From positions 1 through 5,256 of the forward strand of contig JAHEYM010000316.1 of NCBI GenBank assembly GCA_023251595.1: a stretch of 5,256 nt of DNA, given 5' to 3'. Shown here in pieces: positions 1 through 3,966 of this stretch; the stretch's first letter is position 1, and each line of letters opens with the position of its first letter. Below the pieces are notes generated by a model that saw only the letters and a list, made by a program, of their open reading frames with translations, was not told where the DNA came from and searched no databases. The position numbers and the translations under genes are program-made. Source of the DNA: Bacteroidota bacterium (GTDB taxonomy: Bacteria; Bacteroidota; Bacteroidia; AKYH767-A; JABDAW01).

Positions 1-31
1 ATGTTTTCGCTAATGCCATAGTTTTTTTTTA

Positions 32-64
32 CAAAGATAGACCATTATGTTTTAGTCCATTAAA
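32..64 (-). promoter_or_regulatory. Probable leftward promoter and possible start of a divergent gene
   Basis: Read on the minus strand, bases 39 to 32 spell TATCTTTG, a perfect match to the Bacteroidota -7 element TAnnTTTG. A near-match to the -33 element (TTTA instead of TTTG) lies at 64-61, with a 21-nt spacer. A minus-strand ATG at 19-17 follows at a typical short leader distance and opens a frame reading MALAKT before the window ends. A gene starting there and running left is therefore plausible, but six codons are too few to identify it. Confidence 0.45.
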
Positions 65-128
65 AATAAATAAAAAGTTATTAACAATTTTGGGCTAATT
101 TATAAACAGTAATGGTATAAATTCATGA

Positions 129-362
129 ATGACGAAACAATATTCTGAAATCATTTCAATAAATCCGAATGTGCGTTCAGGCAAGGCTTGCATTAGAAAC
201 TCCCGGATTACAGTTTCTGATGTTCCAGGTTATCTTGCGTCCGGCATGACCACACAAGAAATAATTAGTGATTTCCCGGAACTTAAAGCTGAAGACATAC
301 ACGCATGTTTAGCTTACGCCGCAGAAAGTGAAAAACACGTCAAATTTGTTTCTATAAAATGA
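129..362 (+). CDS. DUF433 family antitoxin
   Basis: This 77-aa protein has the DUF433 pattern from end to end: an N-terminal hydrophobic strand ending in NPNVRSGKACIRNSRITV (residues about 12-29), then a helix-turn-helix-like stretch with LASGMTTQEIISDFPELKAEDI and the closing LAYAAESE. The usual family form of the first motif is GKPxIRGTRI; here P-x is A-C and G-T is N-S, which is mild divergence. DUF433 proteins are small DNA-binding antitoxins, normally paired with a DUF5615 PIN-like toxin encoded immediately downstream. That pairing is present here: the stop codon overlaps the next ATG (ATGA, 359-362). The ATG at 125 is out of frame and closes after seven codons, so 129 is the start. The gene itself is intact, but its toxin partner is broken (see 359-693), so it may now serve only as an orphan repressor or be on its way to loss. 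Family assignment is from motif recognition. Confidence 0.85.
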   Translation: MTKQYSEIISINPNVRSGKACIRNSRITVSDVPGYLASGMTTQEIISDFPELKAEDIHACLAYAAESEKHVKFVSIK

Positions 363-693
363 AATTATTAATTGATAATAATATTTCTCATAGGGTGTGT
401 TCTTTGTTAAATACGTCATTTCACAGTATTAAACATGTATCTGATTTTCGCTTGGATAAAAATACGGAAGATTCATTAATTTAGAGTTTCTCAAAAAACA
501 ACGGTTACACCATTCTTACAAAAGACAATGATTTTGAGGGCATGAGTCGCTTGTTCGGATGCCCACCGAAGGTAATTCAACTAATTTGTGGAAATAAAAA
601 ACTTCGAATATAATTGAGATACTTTTAAAAAACGCAGAGGCAATTAATCTGTTTGATGGAGACGATGAAAATTGTTTGTTGTACCTTCAATAG
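359..693 (+). pseudogene. Broken DUF5615 (PIN-like) toxin gene
   Basis: The frame opens at the ATG overlapping the DUF433 stop and reads MKLLIDNNISHRV, the typical DUF5615 start with the first acidic residue (D6), followed by KHVSDF (D29). An in-frame TAG at 482-484 (codon 42) interrupts it at the place where family members usually have a tryptophan (I-W-x-x-A); a TGG-to-TAG change would explain it. Beyond the stop the same frame continues clearly as family sequence: NNGYTILTKDNDF (acidic D56 and D58), then CPPKVIQLICGN. At the run of six A at 596-601 the frame is lost; adding one base restores TSNIIEILLKNAEAINLF and a tail ending at TAG 691-693. That gives about 111 residues, a normal family length. 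DUF5615 proteins are PIN/Mut7-C-like presumed RNases acting as toxins. With two separate lesions the product is almost certainly inactive. Sequencing error could explain the homopolymer shift, but less easily the nonsense codon. Confidence 0.85.
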
Positions 694-890
694 TCTTAAA
701 TGAAGTTGGGTTTTTCATCTATATCCAGATCAAGAGGTTGGCAAATGATTGAACTTATCTGCAGTAAAAGCCGATTGAACCTATTGAAATTCCTAATAGA
801 AGACACGCTCCGCCAAAAATAAGCATATGATATTTATTATAAAATCATTCAATTCGAACTATCAAAGTTTGATGCTAATGATGCTTATAA
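694..890. other. Intergenic stretch without a recognisable gene
   Basis: About 200 bases between the dead toxin gene and the minus-strand antitoxin. All I see are short open frames: 40 codons at 700-822 on the plus strand, with no family resemblance, and 23 codons at 755-826 on the minus strand, encoding a strongly hydrophobic peptide. Neither has a convincing promoter or ribosome binding site. No hairpin with a T-run is evident. The stretch may be remnants of a degraded gene, for instance the missing toxin of the orphan antitoxin, but I could not match any frame to RelE/ParE motifs. Confidence 0.5.
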
Positions 891-1073
891 TTACTTCAGC
901 CATTTTTTTAATTTTTCTTTGGCTTCTGCATTATCGTTGACACGACCTGCTTTTGAGTCTTCAAGTCCTTTTTGTATCTTCTCCAGAAAAATTATTTTAT
1001 CAATGATAGGATCAATGCTTAGGTTTTCCGACATTTTATCAAGTGAGCTGATAAGTTGAGTCTTCGTGATCAT
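891..1073 (-). CDS. Orphan antitoxin-like protein (60 aa)
   Basis: The protein starts MITKTQLISSLDKMSE, continues with IDPIIDKIIFLEKIQKGLEDSKAGRV and ends in a lysine-rich EAKEKLKKWLK. This architecture is a short N-terminal helix, then a 'IxKxxFxEKIxxGLxDxxxGR' core, then a charged KKWLK end. It is what I recognise in small Bacteroidota antitoxins encoded just upstream of RelE/ParE-family toxins. Such proteins usually bind their own promoter and wrap around the toxin. The core motif corresponds to the toxin-contacting part in better-known relatives, which is inference. No toxin follows downstream on the minus strand (694-890). A near-perfect Bacteroidota promoter lies immediately upstream (1089-1120), which supports the gene being expressed and this ATG being the start, with a leader of roughly 10 nt. 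It could instead be an antitoxin remnant acting in trans. Family call is moderate; that it is a real gene is likelier. Confidence 0.7.
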   Translation of the reverse strand: MITKTQLISSLDKMSENLSIDPIIDKIIFLEKIQKGLEDSKAGRVNDNAEAKEKLKKWLK

Positions 1074-1088
1074 GTGTTAGCGTTTTTT

Positions 1089-1120
1089 CAAAAATACAAA
1101 TAGTTTGAGGGGTCTCCAAA
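1089..1120 (-). promoter_or_regulatory. Bacteroidota promoter of the orphan antitoxin gene
   Basis: On the minus strand, TTTG at 1120-1117 is followed by exactly 20 nt and then TATTTTTG at 1096-1089. This matches the Bacteroidota sigma-ABfr consensus TTTG-N19-21-TAnnTTTG without a mismatch. Transcription would begin around 1083-1085, about 10 nt before the ATG at 1073. It is the best promoter in the window. Confidence 0.75.
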
Positions 1121-1132
1121 AGTTTTTTTCTC

Positions 1133-1188
1133 AGCGCAAAGTTTGCAAAGGTAAAACGCAAAGGACGCAAGGTCTGTAAATTTGCGCT
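1133..1188. repeat. CGCAAAG-type intergenic repeat with inverted ends
   Basis: The heptamer CGCAAAG and close variants occur four times: 1135-1141, 1144-1150 (TGCAAAG), 1157-1163 and 1166-1172 (CGCAAGG). The first copy, AGCGCAAA (1133-1140), is matched by its reverse complement TTTGCGCT at 1181-1188, so the element is bounded by an inverted repeat. The same heptamer array recurs at 3736-3815. From memory, CGCAAAG-rich elements are scattered through many Bacteroidota genomes; their function is unknown to me. Confidence 0.65.
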
Positions 1189-1198
1189 CAATTTTTTT

Positions 1199-1222
1199 GA
1201 CTTACAACTTATGACTTACGAC
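1199..1222. repeat. Short tandem 7-bp repeat
   Basis: Three and a half tandem copies of a 7-bp unit, (G/A)ACTTA(C/T), run GACTTAC-AACTTAT-GACTTAC-GAC. This is a simple-sequence element placed directly between the CGCAAAG repeat and the GCAACG palindrome. No protein-binding role can be inferred from the sequence alone. Confidence 0.6.
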
Positions 1223-1233
1223 TGAACGGTTAA

Positions 1234-1256
1234 GTCGTTGCGTGCAACGTCTCTAC
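1234..1256. repeat. GCAACG palindrome, upstream of carA
   Basis: CGTTGC (1236-1241) and GCAACG (1244-1249) form a 6-bp inverted repeat around a GT dinucleotide. The right side continues as GTCTCTAC, which resembles one arm of a dispersed GTAGAGACGTTGC / GCAACGTCTCTAC palindrome that I recall from many bacterial intergenic regions. The left arm here is degenerate (TTAAGT instead of GAGA). The element occupies the region where the -33 box of the carA promoter would be expected. Confidence 0.5.
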
Positions 1257-1265
1257 AAAAATTGT

Positions 1266-1273
1266 TACCTTCG
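1266..1273 (+). promoter_or_regulatory. Probable -7 element of the carA promoter
   Basis: TACCTTCG matches TAnnTTTG at all but one fixed position and lies 22 nt before the chosen carA ATG, giving a short leader of about 16-20 nt. No clear TTTG is found 19-21 nt upstream; that position falls inside the GCAACG palindrome (GTGC at 1242-1245). The position supports the ATG at 1296, because the alternative GTG at 1242 would lie upstream of this element. Confidence 0.5.
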
Positions 1274-1295
1274 CAACAAATTCACCGAAAAAATC

Positions 1296-2402
1296 ATGAT
1301 CAAACCAATAGATAAAATACCGGCAGTTCTTCTGCTTGAAGATGGAACTGTATTTCATGGAAAAGCATCGGGGCACGTAGGTACTTCGAGTGGTGAATTG
1401 TGTTTCAATACCGGAATGACCGGATATCAGGAGATTTTTACCGATCCCTCATATTTCGGACAAATTATGGTTGCCACAAACGCACACATCGGAAACTACG
1501 GTGTGAAAGATGTTGAGGTAGAATCGGAAACGATTAAAATTTCAGGTTTGGTTTGCAGAAATTTCAGCACGAATTATTCGCGCATTCGCGCCACAGGAAG
1601 TCTGCAGAATTATTTTGAAACACAATCTCTCGTGGCGATCTCAGAAGCTGATACACGCGCAATCGTTCGGCATATTCGTGATAAAGGCGCGATGAACGCC
1701 ATTCTTTCATCCGAAACAATAGACCTCGTATATCTGAAAAATGAATTGAGTAAAGTTCCAAATATGGCGGGCTTAGAACTTTCTTCAACCGTATCTGCAA
1801 AACGACCTTACTTTTACGGAAATGAAAATGCGAAGTACCGCATTGCAGTACTCGATCTCGGAGTGAAGAAAAACATTTTGAGAAGTTTATCTGCTCAGAA
1901 TTGCTACATGCAGATTTTTCCCTGGAATACTTCATACGCTGAAATGAAAAAATGGAATCCGAATGGATTTCTTATCTCGAATGGTCCCGGCGATCCTGCA
2001 TCTATGCAAAATGTCGTGAATACTGTTGGCGAAATTTTCGAGAATGATAATCCAACTTTTGGAATATGTTTAGGTCATCAAATACTCGCGGAAGCTTGTG
2101 GTGTCAAAACTTTCAAGATGTTTAACGGACATCGCGGAATAAACCATCCCGTTAAGAATCTGATCACGGGTCATTGTGAAGTGACCTCACAAAATCACGG
2201 ATTTTCTATAAGCAGAGAGGATGTGGAGAAATCACCGATTCTGGAATTAACACATGTCAATCTGAATGATCAGACGGTAGAAGGAATTCGTGTAAAAGGG
2301 AAAAGAGCATTTTCAGTTCAGTACCACCCTGAGGCATCGCCGGGTCCGCACGATTCGCGAAATCTTTTTAAACAGTTTGTGGATACGGTTCGAGGGAATT
2401 AA
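1296..2402 (+). CDS. carA: Carbamoyl-phosphate synthase small (glutaminase) subunit
   Basis: CarA hydrolyses glutamine and channels ammonia to the large subunit CarB, which makes cytosolic carbamoyl phosphate for pyrimidine and arginine synthesis. The 368-aa product has the usual length. The N-terminal CarA domain (residues about 8-155) shows LEDGTVFHGKASG, GELCFNTGMTGYQEI, TDPSYFGQI and SEADTRAIVRHIRDKGAMNAI. The C-terminal class I glutamine amidotransferase domain (about 185-365) shows NGPGDP (N229-P234), the nucleophile in GICLGHQ (C258), SQNHGF, and the QYHPEASPGP motif with catalytic H344 and E346. All triad residues are present, so the enzyme should be active. I chose the ATG at 1296; an in-frame GTG at 1242 would add 18 residues encoded by repeat DNA and lie upstream of the probable promoter. 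carB is not in this window. The next gene starts 18 nt after the stop codon and could be read through from the carA promoter. Confidence 0.96.
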   Translation: MIKPIDKIPAVLLLEDGTVFHGKASGHVGTSSGELCFNTGMTGYQEIFTDPSYFGQIMVATNAHIGNYGVKDVEVESETIKISGLVCRNFSTNYSRIRATGSLQNYFETQSLVAISEADTRAIVRHIRDKGAMNAILSSETIDLVYLKNELSKVPNMAGLELSSTVSAKRPYFYGNENAKYRIAVLDLGVKKNILRSLSAQNCYMQIFPWNTSYAEMKKWNPNGFLISNGPGDPASMQNVVNTVGEIFENDNPTFGICLGHQILAEACGVKTFKMFNGHRGINHPVKNLITGHCEVTSQNHGFSISREDVEKSPILELTHVNLNDQTVEGIRVKGKRAFSVQYHPEASPGPHDSRNLFKQFVDTVRGN

Positions 2403-2420
2403 TAAACTAAATCAAGAGAC

Positions 2421-2663
2421 ATGAGCGCAGTTCAGATCAGAAAAAAAGTTTTCGATTACATTACAAATGCCGATGAGCGAATCTTGAAAGCTGTGTATGC
2501 TATGCTCAAAGAGTACGAGAACGCCCCGGCTCCAAAAAGTATGCTGAGTGAAGAGCAATACAAAGAAATCGATAAAAGGTGGAAGCACCACAAGTCCGGG
2601 AAAAGTAAAAGCTATAAGATTGAAGAAGTTCGTCAATACTTAAAAAGCACTATGAAGAAGTGA
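2421..2663 (+). CDS. Antitoxin of a RelE/ParE-type addiction module
   Basis: This 80-aa protein has the make-up of Bacteroidota addiction-module antitoxins: an N-terminal helical segment (VQIRKKVFDYITNADERILKA), a middle helix VYAMLKEYENA, then LSEEQYKEIDKRWKHHKSGKSKSY and a C-terminal helix IEEVRQYLKS. The segment EIDxRWxxHxxGKSKSYxxEEV is the most telling part and is typical of partners of ParE/RelE toxins. Such proteins neutralise the toxin by direct binding and often repress their own promoter. It sits 18 nt after carA, with a weak purine stretch (AAGAGA) before the ATG and no TAnnTTTG element in the gap, so transcription from carA is likely. Its stop codon overlaps the toxin start (GTGA, 2660-2663), which indicates translational coupling. 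Sequence homology of the family is recognised, not computed. Confidence 0.82.
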   Translation: MSAVQIRKKVFDYITNADERILKAVYAMLKEYENAPAPKSMLSEEQYKEIDKRWKHHKSGKSKSYKIEEVRQYLKSTMKK

Positions 2664-2965
2664 AGTACGAAGTTATAGTCAAATCAGAGGCTCGTGAAGA
2701 TATTAAGCAGGCAATGGCCTGGTATGAAGAAAAAAGCAATGGTCTTGGAGAAGAGTTCGTGGAAGTTATTCTCGATTACGCTACATATCTTTCGACCAAT
2801 GCACACACTCACCCTAAAGTAAATGGGGAATACAGAGAGCTCTTAGTGAAAAAATTTCCTTATGTAATTGTTTATCGTATCGTGGAAGATAATCTTATCC
2901 TTATCCTCGGTGTTATTCACACGATGAAGCATCCTGCAAGTCGAAAAAGGAAGACAATTGAGTAA
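2660..2965 (+). CDS. RelE/ParE family toxin
   Basis: This 101-aa protein follows the RelE/ParE plan: an N-terminal strand YEVIVKSEAREDI, two helices with QAMAWYEEKSNGLGEEFVEVI (the WYEExSxGLGxxF signature), a short loop with the P of HPKVNGEYRELLV, and the strands KKFPYVIVYRIVEDNLILILGVIHTMKHPASRKRK. Family toxins act either as ribosome-dependent mRNA endonucleases (RelE) or gyrase poisons (ParE); the WYEE...FPYxIxYxI form is closer to the ParE-like branch, but the target cannot be decided from sequence. No lesion is visible, so it is presumably active and held in check by the antitoxin just upstream. The start is GTG at 2660, overlapping the antitoxin stop; no in-frame ATG lies just upstream. 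A weaker start plus coupling would keep toxin output below antitoxin output, as expected for such pairs. Confidence 0.87.
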   Translation: MKYEVIVKSEAREDIKQAMAWYEEKSNGLGEEFVEVILDYATYLSTNAHTHPKVNGEYRELLVKKFPYVIVYRIVEDNLILILGVIHTMKHPASRKRKTIE

Positions 2966-3005
2966 TTGTTGAATTATTAGTTGTTCTTGAATCCGGTATA
3001 AGAAG

Positions 3006-3821
3006 TTACTTGCATTTCTTGATTTTCAATAAGGCTTCCGCCTCTTTGTATCCTTTATTCGATGCTTTCATCCAATCACGGCAAGCACCAAACGCATCGC
3101 CGGTTTTGTCTTTGCAAATTCCCCGCATAAACATTGCGACATAATTTGAAGGATATTGTTTTAAATAGTCATCAAATATTTTTTTTGCATCTGCATAACT
3201 TTTATTCCTCATTAAAGCAATGCCTTTCTGATAAGACGCTTCAGCAAAATCCGGATTTAATTTCAGTGCCTGATCAAAATCTTTTATTGCATCATCAAAA
3301 AAACCTGCTTCAATATTTGCTTTTCCACGCGTGTAATAAGGAAGCTGATTGTTCGGTTGAAGTTCAATACACTTTGTAAAATCGGCAACCGCAGAATCAA
3401 AATAACGAAATGCTTCATGGAACTGACCTCTGATAGAGTATGCGGTAAAGAATTTTGGATCGAGACTTATTGCTTTATTGATATCTTCCAATGCACCTAC
3501 CTGATCAGTGAGTTTGAATTTACATAATGCCCTCCTCGCATAACTTTCTGCGTATTCAGGATACTTTTTAATTACAATGGTGTAATCTTCCATTGCTGCC
3601 TGAAATTTATGTGCAGCAAATTTCTTGTCTGCCGGTTTCATCAGTTTCTGAATCTGGGCTGAACCGGAAATCGAGAAAAAAAGAAATAGGAACAGGATGT
3701 TGTTCCTTAAACAGGAAATTAATGAAGGGTAGAAATTACCCGCAAAGCCGCAAAGCCGCAAAGAAATATTTTTTTGAACAGCGATTCTTCGCGCCTTTGC
3801 TTCTTCGCGGGGTAAATTCAT
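3006..3821 (-). CDS. Exported tetratricopeptide (TPR) repeat protein
   Basis: From the ATG at 3821 the product is 271 aa. Residues 1-30 are encoded by a CGCAAAG repeat element and look non-native (MNLPREEAKARR). A hydrophobic segment NNILFLFLFFSISGSAQ (about 40-56) follows, a good signal peptide with likely cleavage before Q56, so the mature protein is probably periplasmic or exported. About five TPR units then run from residue 67 to 255, with typical positions such as YAESYARRALCKFKL, AISLDPKFFTAY, AIKDFDQALKLNPDFAEA and KIFDDYLKQYPSNYVAM. The end, DKTGDAFGACRDWMKASNKGYKEAEALL, is a tail common in Bacteroidota TPR proteins. TPRs bind proteins; no partner can be named. The true start is uncertain: no ATG, GTG or TTG lies between the repeat and the hydrophobic core, and the next ATG (3641, M61) would lose the signal peptide. 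An ATT at 3719 would give an ideal signal peptide but needs a rare start codon. Convergent with the toxin gene, 40 nt apart. Confidence 0.82.
   Translation of the reverse strand: MNLPREEAKARRIAVQKNISLRLCGFAGNFYPSLISCLRNNILFLFLFFSISGSAQIQKLMKPADKKFAAHKFQAAMEDYTIVIKKYPEYAESYARRALCKFKLTDQVGALEDINKAISLDPKFFTAYSIRGQFHEAFRYFDSAVADFTKCIELQPNNQLPYYTRGKANIEAGFFDDAIKDFDQALKLNPDFAEASYQKGIALMRNKSYADAKKIFDDYLKQYPSNYVAMFMRGICKDKTGDAFGACRDWMKASNKGYKEAEALLKIKKCK
3736..3815. repeat. CGCAAAG inverted-repeat element inside the 5' end of the TPR gene
   Basis: The left arm (3736-3765) is TTACC followed by three CGCAAAGC-type heptamers; the right arm (3785-3815) is its imperfect reverse complement, ending GGGGTAA. 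The loop is about 19 nt. Arms read the same way: TTACC-CGCAAAG-CCGCAAAG against TTACCCCGCGAAG-AAGCAAAG. The transcript could fold into a long imperfect hairpin. It is the same repeat family as 1133-1188. It lies just inside the longest reading frame of the TPR gene and before its signal peptide. Confidence 0.75.
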
Positions 3822-3860
3822 TTATTATCGAAAGTTGAAGGTGTTGTCAAAACGATTTTA

Positions 3861-3868
3861 CAAAGATC
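3861..3868 (-). promoter_or_regulatory. Possible -7 element for the TPR gene
   Basis: On the minus strand, bases 3868-3861 read GATCTTTG, one mismatch from TAnnTTTG, followed by TAAAATCG. It would start transcription near 3855, about 35 nt before the ATG at 3821. No TTTG was found at the -33 position, so this is weak. If real, the CGCAAAG hairpin lies in the transcribed region. Confidence 0.3.
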
Positions 3869-3924
3869 AGCAATTATTTCGTCAGCGATGAAACGCAGGA
3901 TGTAGATCGGGTATTTCAATTTCG

Positions 3925-3932
3925 TACTTTTG
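3925..3932 (+). promoter_or_regulatory. Probable -7 element of the eno promoter
   Basis: TACTTTTG is an exact match to the Bacteroidota -7 consensus TAnnTTTG and lies 34 nt before the eno ATG. No convincing TTTG is seen 19-21 nt upstream (TGTA at 3901-3904). The leader between it and the ATG is A-rich (CAAAAAAATAAAATT) without a Shine-Dalgarno sequence, as is common for highly expressed Bacteroidota genes. Confidence 0.6.
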
Positions 3933-3966
3933 TGTTTTCTTTTCACACTATCAAAAAAATAAAATT

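Noticed and set aside
700..822. 40-codon plus-strand frame after the dead toxin gene
   Set aside because: It has no promoter or recognisable motif, and a frame this short is expected by chance.
1133..1172. CRISPR array suspected from the repeated CGCAAAG units
   Set aside because: Units are only 7 bp, degenerate and separated by 2-6 bp; there are no spacer-sized intervals and no cas genes nearby.
1242..1295. In-frame GTG start that would extend carA by 18 residues
   Set aside because: The extra residues come from the GCAACG repeat and lie upstream of the probable -7 element; the ATG at 1296 gives the usual CarA N-terminus.
1564..1935. 123-codon open frame on the minus strand opposite carA
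   Set aside because: It is antisense to conserved carA codons and its translation resembles no family; it is a shadow of the real gene.
2412..2636. 74-codon minus-strand frame opposite the antitoxin
   Set aside because: It is fully covered by a plus-strand antitoxin with recognisable motifs and has no promoter.
2954..2969. Possible terminator hairpin ACAATT-GAGT-AATTGT at the end of the toxin gene
   Set aside because: The stem is only six AT-rich pairs, overlaps the stop codon, and has no T-run behind it.
3134..3379. Plus-strand 81-codon frame inside the TPR gene
   Set aside because: The opposite strand encodes clear TPR repeats; this frame has no family features.
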